From a virus, in the IMG/VR virus record IMGVR_UViG_3300049489_000263, positions 1-52,739 of that record: a stretch of 52,739 nucleotides of DNA; one strand, 5' to 3'. Below, piece after piece: positions 23,221 to 30,355 of the stretch (the stretch's first letter is position 1; the number at the start of each line of letters is the position of its first letter). The translations under genes and the position numbers were made by a program. Below the pieces are notes generated by a model. It saw only the letters and a program-made list of their open reading frames with translations, did no database searches and was not told the DNA's origin.

Positions 23221-23669
23221 CGGGGCTCCAGTAGGAACGTGCGGTCAGGTAGCTCGGTACGTCGATAATCAGCAAACAATCGCTGATCCAGCAGGCCATA
23301 GAGTCTGTTGCAGAAAGCGCGCAAACGCTTATCCTCCTTCGTAGAACCTGATATGGTTAATGCCATCATGTCGGTCAGGCTCCCCGACGCGATGAGCCAC
23401 TTTTCGTACCTGTAGATGCGCAGGTTCGACTTTGTGGCTAAGATATCAAGTATCACAGGGTCATCGTCCAACAGCAAGCCCATATAAAAACAATCAGTCA
23501 GCCTACTTCTGTAGGCTGACTCCATACCTCGTAAGGCCAAGAAAGCGAATGGATCATTGGTTGAGACTCCGATATGGTCAAGTGTCTTGACCGGATTCTC
23601 GATATCATAGGCGGCTGCTTCTGTTTCTAGCAGCCGCCAATTTATTAACGACAAGTGCAGTATATTCAT
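23217..23669 (-). CDS. Hypothetical protein, 150 residues
   Basis: Globular helical protein (DPFAFLALRGMESAYRSRLT, LRIYRYEKWLIASGSLTDMM, RLRAFCNRLYGLLDQRLFAD). The first ATG (23669) directly abuts the 3' end of the tRNA-like element at 23670-23783, so there is no room for a ribosome-binding site. Either translation begins on a processed, leaderless message or the true start is further in. Its end overlaps the helicase start (ATGA). Confidence 0.68.
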   Translation of the reverse strand: MNILHLSLINWRLLETEAAAYDIENPVKTLDHIGVSTNDPFAFLALRGMESAYRSRLTDCFYMGLLLDDDPVILDILATKSNLRIYRYEKWLIASGSLTDMMALTISGSTKEDKRLRAFCNRLYGLLDQRLFADYRRTELPDRTFLLEPR

Positions 23670-23783
23670 AAGGCCGACTGGGATTCTAACCCAGATTCCA
23701 CGGTGTGGCCATGGTCCTCCCCACGAAGTGTCTCAGCCCGAATGGGCGTCGTCAGATTTCAACCTGATTGGATGATCGGCCTT
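23670..23783 (-). ncRNA. tRNA-like element with a very long central region
   Basis: The ends form an 8-bp acceptor-like stem (AAGGCCGA/TCGGCCTT). The 3' part has a T-like arm (CTGGG TTAGAAT CCCAG). Between them are about 80 bases, too many for a normal tRNA, containing GCCC-ATTC-GGGC, CCAC-ACC-GTGG and a possible short arm around GGTTGAAATC. The T loop lacks the usual C at the third position. It follows the next element without a gap and ends at the ATG of the 23217-23669 gene. It could be a tRNA with an insertion or another structured RNA. Confidence 0.5.
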
Positions 23784-23859
23784 TGGTGGGCGGCGGAGGA
23801 GTCGAACCTCCAGGCTGCTTGGATGCCAATGGACATCAAGCATGCTAACCGTTCCGCCC
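23784..23859 (-). tRNA. tRNA-like gene with encoded CCA, identity unresolved
   Basis: The acceptor GGGCGGA pairs with GCCGCCC (one A-G mismatch), followed by discriminator A and an encoded CCA (23786-23784). The T arm is canonical (GGAGG TTCGACT CCTCC), and the total of 73 bases plus CCA is normal. However, no standard D arm or 7-base anticodon loop can be drawn. The centre folds as GCTTG-ATG / CAT-C-CAAGC with an 8-base loop TCCATTGG. So it is tRNA-derived, but the anticodon cannot be assigned with confidence. Confidence 0.6.
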
Positions 23860-23864
23860 ACAAG

Positions 23865-23998
23865 CGGCTGATATTGTGTATCAGCCGATGTAGCCCACGT
23901 AGGTGGCTAGCCTTCCAACCGACGGTTTCCCGCCTGTACGTTTCAACTAAGACCAGCCTGTTTCTGCTTACGATGTAGAGGCCAGGCTGGTTCTGTTG
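23865..23998 (-). ncRNA. Structured region downstream of the 23999-24649 gene
   Basis: It contains a 9-bp stem with a 22-base loop (ACCAGCCTG at 23952-23960 with CAGGCTGGT at 23983-23991), which may end or process the upstream message. A 23-bp perfect dyad (23865-23887) includes a perfect copy of the dispersed palindrome. GTTGAAA, followed later by GG-A-GGCTAGCCAC-GTGG, resembles part of the adjacent tRNA-like element. No protein gene fits here. Confidence 0.45.
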
Positions 23999-24649
23999 TC
24001 AGTGAGTCCGACCAGTGTCCTTGGCGTCAGCAGCCTGAACGTCGCTCTCGGGCGGGTTCTGGAACTTCTGCACTTCCTCAACCAGCTTACCCTGTTCGGG
24101 CAGCGGATTGGGCGTCACAGACGACGGGCTGGCCAGGATACCGAACCAAGTGTTCTTGCTGTTCTGGCACTTCTTGGCCTTGAGCGACACGACCTTGCCG
24201 AGGTTCGTCTGGATGTTGCCAGACTCACGACGGTTGGTCTTGCTGCCGCAATACAGTGTGGCGAACGACTTGGCCGAGGCAACCCACACCAGATACTCGG
24301 GACCATACATGCAGCCCGAGTTGACTACGGCGCTATCCTCGACGATCTTCTTGAACGCGGCAGACTGGACATCATGGCTGGTGACGATGTTGTCGTCACC
24401 GATCCGCATGGCCTTGGGCCGCCAGGCACAGACGAGCACATCAACTTCAGCGCCCAGGTCCTGATGCGAAGAATCACGGATCAGAGCGTAGTGGTTGATC
24501 GGGAACTTGCCTTCCTTGCAGACCTCAGATTGCGAGGTCATCAGTTGCAGGCGAGGCAGGAACGCATTGTTGCACGCAGCAGCGGCGAAGTCGTCGGCGC
24601 TGTACTTCTGCGGCAGGGCTTCAGTCAGGGTGGTGAGTTCGTTGGGCAT
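23999..24649 (-). CDS. Phage replication/recombination protein, possibly ssDNA-binding
   Basis: 216 residues. The start at 24649 has AAGGA upstream. FLPRLQLMTSQSEVCKEGKF, DLGAEVDVLVCAWRPKAM, then SGCMYGPEYLVWVASAKSFA and FATLYCGSK form a beta-rich core. I have seen this pattern in conserved phage proteins near recombination genes that are sometimes labelled single-stranded DNA-binding. A disordered acidic C-terminus (PESDVQAADAKDT), as in SSB-type proteins, supports that guess. The gene follows a ParB-like gene. Confidence 0.72.
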   Translation of the reverse strand: MPNELTTLTEALPQKYSADDFAAAACNNAFLPRLQLMTSQSEVCKEGKFPINHYALIRDSSHQDLGAEVDVLVCAWRPKAMRIGDDNIVTSHDVQSAAFKKIVEDSAVVNSGCMYGPEYLVWVASAKSFATLYCGSKTNRRESGNIQTNLGKVVSLKAKKCQNSKNTWFGILASPSSVTPNPLPEQGKLVEEVQKFQNPPESDVQAADAKDTGRTH

Positions 24650-24682
24650 GTGGTTCCTTGTTGTAGAGGTATCGTACTAGGC

Positions 24683-24733
24683 GAGGACTTTGACTTGTCC
24701 TCTTTCCCCTGGTATGCGGATGCCTACCAGGGG
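24683..24733 (-). promoter_or_regulatory. Two hairpins in the 5' leader of the 24649 gene
   Basis: A 9-bp stem (24706-24714 with 24725-24733, CCCCTGGTA/TACCAGGGG) and a 6-bp stem (24683-24688 with 24697-24702, GAGGAC/GTCCTC) lie between the ParB-like gene and the next start. On the minus strand AAAGAGG follows the first, not a T-run, so attenuation or mRNA stability is more likely than termination. A perfect palindrome copy (24798-24812) covers the ParB-like stop codon. Confidence 0.5.
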
Positions 24734-24809
24734 CGAGTGATTATGATGTTATCACAGCTTATGCCGTTATGGCATTGGTGTCCCTAGTCGATACGAGTGA
24801 TATCCGATA

Positions 24810-25793
24810 TCAGCCGACCAGCTGGGCCTTGACCTTGGCGGCGGCCTCGGCAGCCTCCTTGGCCTTGGCATCGAGCTTCTCGGCATTCTTGGCGGCCTTC
24901 TCGACTTCGCGGCGCTTCTTGGCCGCGTCGGCGTCAGCCTTGCGCTGCTCGTCGCGGGCCTTCTGGGCCTCGACCGAAGCCTTGTCCAGATTCAGGACCC
25001 AGTTCAGCACGCACTTGGCCGCATCAGCAGCCGAGGTCGCGCCGTTGTAGTCCAGCAGCTTCTGGATACTGGAACCATCCTCGCGCAGGGCCTTGATATC
25101 GCCGAGCTTCTGGAGGTGAGCCACCGGAGTGAACTCCGAGGGCGCAGCCTCGCCGCCCTTGGCGCGGGCCTCGCGGATCTCCTTGATACGCTGGCCGATG
25201 GCCTCGACGAAGGTGGCCGAAGGCTCGGTCATGGCGCGAGCCACGAACTCACCCTGCTCGGCCTCAGGCAGCTTGGCCAGGGCGACAGCGTTGCACAGCA
25301 CGATCTTGCCCTCGTTGATGAGGGCCGCGATCTCGGGGTTCGAGATACGCGCGATCTGGAGGCGATCCTGGAGCCACTGAGTCGCGTGGCCCAGACGGGT
25401 GGCCAGGTCGGTCAGGGTCATGGTCGGCTTCATCTGGACGATGCGGCGCAGCTGGGCGGCGTACTCGTGCGGCTTGGTCTCCACGCGATGCACGTTCATC
25501 ATGATCTGGGCTTCCATGGCCGTGGCCTGGTCCAGATCCTTGATATCAACCGGGATCTCGGTCAGCCCGGCGTCCTTGGCCGCATTGTAGCGATGCAGAC
25601 CATCGAGGATCTCGAAGAAAACCTCGCCGGTCTTCTCGTCCTTGGCCTCGCGGACAGTGATGCAGCCCTGAAAGCCGATGTTCTTCATCGACTGGACGAT
25701 ACCGGCGTACTCGGGAGCCTCACGGTTGAGGGCACGCAGGGCGACCGGATTCTCACGAATCTGAGTCAGCGGGACGGTACGAATGTTGCTCAT
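24810..25793 (-). CDS. ParB-like protein with coiled-coil tail
   Basis: 327 residues. The ATG at 25793 has AAGGAGAACC upstream. The ParB/sulfiredoxin domain has ILDGLHRYNAAKDAG (DGLHR 64-68) and an Asn box (MMNVHR, 100). A helix-turn-helix follows (LTDLATRLGHATQWLQDRLQ). The last 70 residues are a Lys/Ala/Glu coiled coil (EVEKAAKNAEKLDAKAKEAA). Codon use is more GC-rich than its neighbours. It is the first gene behind the 25870-25900 promoter module, with a 29-bp dyad at 25816-25844 in its leader that suggests self-regulation. Confidence 0.85.
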   Translation of the reverse strand: MSNIRTVPLTQIRENPVALRALNREAPEYAGIVQSMKNIGFQGCITVREAKDEKTGEVFFEILDGLHRYNAAKDAGLTEIPVDIKDLDQATAMEAQIMMNVHRVETKPHEYAAQLRRIVQMKPTMTLTDLATRLGHATQWLQDRLQIARISNPEIAALINEGKIVLCNAVALAKLPEAEQGEFVARAMTEPSATFVEAIGQRIKEIREARAKGGEAAPSEFTPVAHLQKLGDIKALREDGSSIQKLLDYNGATSAADAAKCVLNWVLNLDKASVEAQKARDEQRKADADAAKKRREVEKAAKNAEKLDAKAKEAAEAAAKVKAQLVG

Positions 25794-25815
25794 GGTTCTC
25801 CTTGCAAGGGTTAAA

Positions 25816-25844
25816 GATACTCGTACCACCGTGGTACAGGTATC
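25816..25844 (-). promoter_or_regulatory. 29-bp dyad operator before the ParB-like gene
   Basis: Perfect nested inverted repeats: GATAC and GTATC outside, GTACCAC and GTGGTAC inside, with a single central C. It ends 22 bases before the ParB-like start codon. The outer arms are the same half-sites as the dispersed palindrome, but spaced 19 bp apart. It looks like an autoregulatory operator. Confidence 0.65.
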
Positions 25845-25869
25845 AAACGTATAACGGTGAGCAGACCGT

Positions 25870-25900
25870 TGATACGTATCGGAAAGACGGATAAGTTAAC
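25870..25900 (-). promoter_or_regulatory. Early promoter/operator module (leftward)
   Basis: On the minus strand, GTTAAC (25900-25895), TTATCCGTCTTTC (13 bases) and TGATACGTATCG on the plus strand (25870-25881) repeat the layout of 11318-11348. It sits about 80 bp upstream of the ParB-like start and probably drives the long leftward operon. Confidence 0.65.
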
Positions 25901-26258
25901 GAGTGTTATCTAATCCCCTTCCGATGGTGGCTCCCCTATACGGGCTGGGGTGGCTTATCTTTAACGCCACCGGCCGGGACAGTATGTAAGGCAGTAAGGG
26001 CCGGGCTGGACGGATTGGATGGATTGCGGAGCATTCTGGACGATTAACCCGAGTCCCGTACGGGAGTTGGACCGATTGACTAATTATCAGCCCATATTGC
26101 CACCAGTGGCCACAATTCTGGAGCATTGTGCCATTCTCTTTACGTCCAGTAGATCATCAATCCATCCAAGTAGTTATAGGATAAGGATATACAATTCTGG
26201 AAGATTTGGACGTTTCAACCGTATAGGTCAGATGGCGGAAGGCTATATGTTAGCACCT
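25901..26258. other. Divergent intergenic region
   Basis: No gene found. It separates the leftward and rightward replication operons. Repeated words CTGGACGGATT, GGAGCATTCTGGA, CTGGAGCATT and ATCATCAATCCATC also occur at 2870-3120. A dyad GTCCCGTACGGGA lies near 26052. This is a plausible site for an origin or paired promoters. Confidence 0.45.
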
Positions 26259-26290
26259 GTTAACTTATACTGCTATCTGATACCGTATCA
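26259..26290 (+). promoter_or_regulatory. Early promoter/operator module (rightward)
   Basis: GTTAAC (26259-26264), TTATACTGCTATC (13 bases) and TGATACCGTATCA (26278-26290). TTATACT can serve as a -10 box; no good -35 is visible at standard spacing. The module lies 21 bp before the primase-helicase start and mirrors the leftward modules. Confidence 0.65.
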
Positions 26291-26310
26291 GTCGAGAGGA
26301 GGTTTGATAC

Positions 26311-28968
26311 TTGTACCCAACTCGTACGCAGGCCATCAAGGCCATGCTAGAAAGGCTGACACATGCTGACCTGGCGAACCTCTACAATCATGATATGGAG
26401 GTTCAAGTCAACGTAGCGCAAGACGACGGTACTCGCGTTGATCGCGAGTACAGGGGCCGTAAGCTACACTGTTGGACAGATGGCGTTACAGAATGGAAGA
26501 GTTTCCGGATTCCACTCAAGGCTAATTCTGATCCAGAGTATCAGGACTCAGCCATGAAGTGGGACCTAGCTGCCCATGCTGAAGCAATAGGACTTACAGG
26601 CTGGGACTGGAAGAACAAGGTCAGTCGTTGGGTAGCCTACGACTTCGACTCCATTCTCGGCCACGAGAAAGCTGGCCTCACGGACGAGCAGCTACGAGCT
26701 GTCCAGGACGCCGCTTCCGCCGTTGATTGGGTCACTATACGTAAGTCTACCTCTGGTCGCGGTCTCCACTTGTACGTCCATCTGGTACCGGTACCTACGT
26801 CCACACATACCGAGCATGCTGCTCTTGCCCGTGCTATATTAGGAAGATTGGCAGCACTCACAGGATATGACTTCAAGTCAAAGGTTGACGTCTGCGGCGG
26901 TGTGATGTGGGTATGGGCGCGCAAGATGCGTGGCACTGATGGGCTAGAACTTATCAAGCAGGGCACCATCCTCACAGAGGAGCCGCCTAACTGGCGAGAC
27001 CACGTGGCCGTTGTCAAAGGTACCCGCCGACGCAACCTACCCCAAGAGATCAAAGACGTTGATGCCTTCGAGCAACTCGTAGGCCAGAATCCACGTATCG
27101 AGCTTGACGACGAACACAAGCGGTTCATCCAATGGCTCAAAGAGGAAGACAAGTTCTGGTATTGGGATCAGGATAATCACCTTCTGGTCACGCACACCGC
27201 GCATGTCAAGGAAGCCCATGAAGCTCTCCAGATGCGTGGTATCTTCGACACTCTGACGCCCGCAACAGATAAGGAACATCAGAACTGCTTCTGCGCTCCA
27301 ATGCGCAAAGGCGCTTGGTCTGTGCGTCGATTTGGGCAGGGCGTCCAAGAGCACGCTTCTTGGGAACAAGACGCCTCGGGTTGGACTCGTTGTTATATCA
27401 ATAGGGTTCCCGACCTCAAGGCTGCATCCCGTGCGATGGGTGGCGTTGAGGATCCCAAAGGTGGATTCGTCTTCCGTGAAGCTGACCTAGCGGTACGGGC
27501 TGCGTCAATGATGGGTGTCGAAATCAAGATCGAGCCACGGATGGTAGCTCGTCCTGCTAAGCTACTTCCACACAAGGATGGTCGCCTAGTCATCGAGGTC
27601 GAGTCTGCCGAATCGGACGCTTCTGTTGAGGGGTGGTTGAAGAAGAAGGACACTTGGACCCAGGTCCTGAATATGCCCTTTGCAGCCAATCCTGAGCAGG
27701 ACTTCACAGCCTTGGACGAGGTGATACGCAGTATCATCACACCAACGAACGACGATGCTGGTTGGCTCGTTAAGACTGAGAAAGGCTGGATCAATCAGAC
27801 TATGGCCAATGCAAAGATGATGCTGAAATCTATGGGCTATAGCGATAAGGAACTCAACTATATCATGGGCGGAGCAGTTACCAAGCCCTGGCGTATAGTC
27901 TCTGTGCCGTTTGCTGAGGAATATCCTGGCGACCGTGAGTGGAATCAGAACTCCGCTCAGCTACGTTATAAGCCATCCGATGGTGAGGAACGTAAGATCC
28001 CAACTTGGCAAGCCCTGCTGACCCAAGCTGGCAAGGGATTGGATGCTGCTGTAGCCAGCCATCCCTGGTGTAAAGAGCATGGCCTAACGACTGGATCGGA
28101 CTATCTTAAGTGTTGGCTAGCTTCACTCATCAAGGAACCACTACAGCCATTGCCCTATTTGTTCTTCTGGTCGAAGGAACAGAACACAGGCAAGACTACA
28201 TTCAATGAATCCCTCAACATCCTATTCTCAAGAGGTCGGCAAAAGGCTGATGCTGCGCTCACTTCTCAAGCTGGCTTCAATGCAGAATTGCAGGGAGCAA
28301 TCGTTTGCGTTGTGGAAGAAATCAATCTCGGCCAGAATGCCACAGCCTATAATAGGATCAAGGATTGGGTCACGGCAAAAGAGATATGTATTCATCCGAA
28401 GGGCGGAACTCCTTACCATGTCCCGAACACAACGCATTGGATCCAAACCGCCAATGATTACTCGTATTGCCCGATATTCCCTGGAGATACTCGCATCACT
28501 GTTATTCATGTGCCTCCTCTTGATCCTATATCCGCTATGCCTCGCAAGGTATTCGATACAAGACTTGAGCAAGAGGCTGCGGACTTTCTTGCTGAACTGC
28601 TTGCCCTAGAGCTTCCGCCTCCGTGTGACCGACTCAACATACCGGTCATCGACACCGAGGATAAGCAGATCACTGCACAGATCAATGCCAACATGCTGGA
28701 ACGATTCTGTGAGGAGAACATCATACCTGCTCCAGGGTATAGCATCAAGTTCGGTGAGTTGTATGACCGATTCCAAGAATACGCTGGCGTCGAGCACCAG
28801 AAGTGGTCGCGCATCCGCGTGACACGTGAAATCACCTACCTCAAAGGTAAGAGTCGTAAGGACGCACAGATCCACTTAGCCAATGTCGGCTGGCGAGGTC
28901 AATGCGATACTCCTATGACCTTTCATTACGAGGTCAGCGATAACATGCTAGTGGAGGTACCCATATGA
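26311..28968 (+). CDS. Primase-helicase fusion (AEP-like primase and SF3-type helicase)
   Basis: 885 residues. The TTG start at 26311 has AGGAGG 8 bases upstream. The N-terminal third has RWVAYDFDSIL (Asp-x-Asp near residue 111) and KSTSGRGLHLYVH, the acidic and Ser-Gly-x-Gly-x-His motifs of archaeo-eukaryotic-type primases. The C-terminal third has Walker A SKEQNTGKTTF (about 624-634), Walker B GAIVCVVEEINLG, and TAN ... GDTRI resembling the sensor and Arg finger of superfamily 3 helicases. It should unwind and prime phage DNA. It leads the rightward operon from the divergent region. Confidence 0.9.
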   Translation: MYPTRTQAIKAMLERLTHADLANLYNHDMEVQVNVAQDDGTRVDREYRGRKLHCWTDGVTEWKSFRIPLKANSDPEYQDSAMKWDLAAHAEAIGLTGWDWKNKVSRWVAYDFDSILGHEKAGLTDEQLRAVQDAASAVDWVTIRKSTSGRGLHLYVHLVPVPTSTHTEHAALARAILGRLAALTGYDFKSKVDVCGGVMWVWARKMRGTDGLELIKQGTILTEEPPNWRDHVAVVKGTRRRNLPQEIKDVDAFEQLVGQNPRIELDDEHKRFIQWLKEEDKFWYWDQDNHLLVTHTAHVKEAHEALQMRGIFDTLTPATDKEHQNCFCAPMRKGAWSVRRFGQGVQEHASWEQDASGWTRCYINRVPDLKAASRAMGGVEDPKGGFVFREADLAVRAASMMGVEIKIEPRMVARPAKLLPHKDGRLVIEVESAESDASVEGWLKKKDTWTQVLNMPFAANPEQDFTALDEVIRSIITPTNDDAGWLVKTEKGWINQTMANAKMMLKSMGYSDKELNYIMGGAVTKPWRIVSVPFAEEYPGDREWNQNSAQLRYKPSDGEERKIPTWQALLTQAGKGLDAAVASHPWCKEHGLTTGSDYLKCWLASLIKEPLQPLPYLFFWSKEQNTGKTTFNESLNILFSRGRQKADAALTSQAGFNAELQGAIVCVVEEINLGQNATAYNRIKDWVTAKEICIHPKGGTPYHVPNTTHWIQTANDYSYCPIFPGDTRITVIHVPPLDPISAMPRKVFDTRLEQEAADFLAELLALELPPPCDRLNIPVIDTEDKQITAQINANMLERFCEENIIPAPGYSIKFGELYDRFQEYAGVEHQKWSRIRVTREITYLKGKSRKDAQIHLANVGWRGQCDTPMTFHYEVSDNMLVEVPI

Positions 28969-29198
28969 TACGCAGTATCTTCGCTCAGGTTGATGAGTCC
29001 GACAAGGTCGCGCTCATCAAGGCCCTGAGCGAACAGCGTACCTACCTAGCTAAGCTGCCAGGTGGCAGGTTCCTAGGAGTGTACGTCATGCCATCAGACA
29101 CGCTTACTATCATACACCAGGAGTGGCCATGGGCATTCGGACAGCTACACGCAAATACAAGTGCCACGACTGCCGATTCGAATGGGTCCAGTCCGTAG
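28965..29198 (+). CDS. Small hypothetical protein
   Basis: 77 residues. The ATG overlaps the primase stop (ATGA). SDKVALIKALSEQRTYLAKL followed by a strand-rich YVMPSDTLTII. The last 23 residues overlap the next gene and may be unconstrained. The start codon lies in a one-mismatch palindrome copy (28966). Confidence 0.6.
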   Translation: MIRSIFAQVDESDKVALIKALSEQRTYLAKLPGGRFLGVYVMPSDTLTIIHQEWPWAFGQLHANTSATTADSNGSSP

Positions 29199-29497
29199 CG
29201 ATATCTAAGTTGGACTCATTCGTCGTCTGCCCTAATTGTGAATCAGAACGTGGCGATGCTATACAGGAAGCCTACGGGCAATTGGATCTAACTGTTAAGA
29301 CCCAAGACCTTAAGTTATTGAAGAACTCTCTGGCGCAGCATATGGCTACGCTAGCTATTGCATTATTGGAGTCGGCACCATTGACCAAGCTATTGGAGCG
29401 TGGTCTGGACACCTTGACTCTAACCATTCTTGTCGGAGGACAACATGATCCTGGGAATCAGCGGGACGATGTACAGCGGGAAGTCAACCGCAGCTAA
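29129..29497 (+). CDS. Small zinc-ribbon protein
   Basis: 122 residues. The ATG at 29129 has AGGAG 5 bases upstream. KYKCHDCRFEW and VVCPNCES form a four-Cys zinc ribbon at the N-terminus, followed by a leucine-rich helix (TLAIALLESAPLTKLLERG). The final 18 residues overlap the kinase start. Confidence 0.65.
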   Translation: MGIRTATRKYKCHDCRFEWVQSVAISKLDSFVVCPNCESERGDAIQEAYGQLDLTVKTQDLKLLKNSLAQHMATLAIALLESAPLTKLLERGLDTLTLTILVGGQHDPGNQRDDVQREVNRS

Positions 29498-29936
29498 TTT
29501 GCTTGAACAGCGCGCCCTAGAGGCCGGTCGTCCCGTAGTTAGGCTGCCGTTTGCTAAGGCCGTCAAGGAACTGGCCCTCTCATTGGGCTGGGATGGTCAC
29601 AAGGATGCCAAGGGTAGGCATGTCCTCCAGCATTTGGGCACGGACGTGTGCCGATCTATTGATAATGACTACTGGATCAAGAAGTGGCTCCTACAGTTGC
29701 CACATGACCTCACCAATACACTCGTCATAGCCGATGACGTGCGCTTCCCGAACGAGGTTGCAGCCATCCATTCCCTGGGCGGTAAGGTGATCGAGATCCG
29801 GCGCTTTGGATGGTTGAAGCGTTGGTGGATCGGCCGGAAGCATAGGTCCGAGCGCGGCATCAAGGCTGATATCGTTATACCGAACCGTGGCACCATGGAT
29901 GCCATGGCCAAACTGTTGTTCGAGACCTTGCCATGA
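29445..29936 (+). CDS. Deoxynucleoside monophosphate kinase
   Basis: 163 residues. The start at 29445 has GGAGGACAAC upstream. P-loop GISGTMYSGKSTAA lies at 4-17. VIADDVRFPNEVAAIHSLGG is the signature of phage dNMP kinases of the T4 gp1 type, and DNDYWIKKW lies before it. It converts deoxynucleotide monophosphates to diphosphates for replication. Followed by a deaminase gene with an ATGA overlap, making a nucleotide-metabolism pair. Confidence 0.9.
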   Translation: MILGISGTMYSGKSTAANLLEQRALEAGRPVVRLPFAKAVKELALSLGWDGHKDAKGRHVLQHLGTDVCRSIDNDYWIKKWLLQLPHDLTNTLVIADDVRFPNEVAAIHSLGGKVIEIRRFGWLKRWWIGRKHRSERGIKADIVIPNRGTMDAMAKLLFETLP

Positions 29937-30355
29937 TGCCAGCTGCGCGCGAAGCTGCGCAACTATCAAATGATCCAAACACCAAAGTAGGGTGCGTGAT
30001 ATCTGGTATCAAGGGTGGGGCTAGTGGCTACAACTATTTGATCAAGGAAGGCATGACTCGCGATCCGGACGGGCATGGCTTCACGAAGTACGACTATGCT
30101 ATCCACGCTGAGATGCACGCTCTTGGTAACTACTTAACACAGATAGGTACCCCGAGCGGAGACGAAGTAGTGTATGTCACGCATATCCCCTGCGCGAATT
30201 GTATCAAACATTTGGCCTTCTACAATCTGAAACATCTAGCCATCTGCCTAGAAGGTAAGACCCATTCGCTGGAGGAGGGCCGCTCGTTGTGGCTCCTACA
30301 TGATTTGGGATTCTCGATATCATGGATAGCTGGGAGGAAGCTTCGTGGACCTTGA
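29933..30355 (+). CDS. dCMP/cytidine deaminase-family protein
   Basis: 140 residues. IHAEMHALG (His-Ala-Glu) and THIPCANCIKHL (Pro-Cys-x2-Cys) are the zinc and catalytic motifs of cytidine/deoxycytidylate deaminases. SNDPNTKVGCVI matches the usual N-terminal strand. It probably makes dUMP from dCMP for thymidylate synthesis; no thymidylate synthase is in the window. A perfect palindrome copy (29997) lies near the start. Confidence 0.9.
   Translation: MMPAAREAAQLSNDPNTKVGCVISGIKGGASGYNYLIKEGMTRDPDGHGFTKYDYAIHAEMHALGNYLTQIGTPSGDEVVYVTHIPCANCIKHLAFYNLKHLAICLEGKTHSLEEGRSLWLLHDLGFSISWIAGRKLRGP

Noticed and set aside
23655-23978. Rightward protein gene over the tRNA-like cluster
   Set aside because: The minus-strand acceptor and T arms and encoded CCA explain the sequence better; the rightward peptide has no protein-like pattern.
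25116-25814. Open frame antisense to the ParB-like gene
   Set aside because: It is the composition shadow of a GC-rich coding strand; no start signals.
26311-28968. Start of the primase-helicase at an ATG
   Set aside because: No upstream in-frame ATG exists; the TTG has AGGAGG at good spacing and the first downstream Met would lack a ribosome site.
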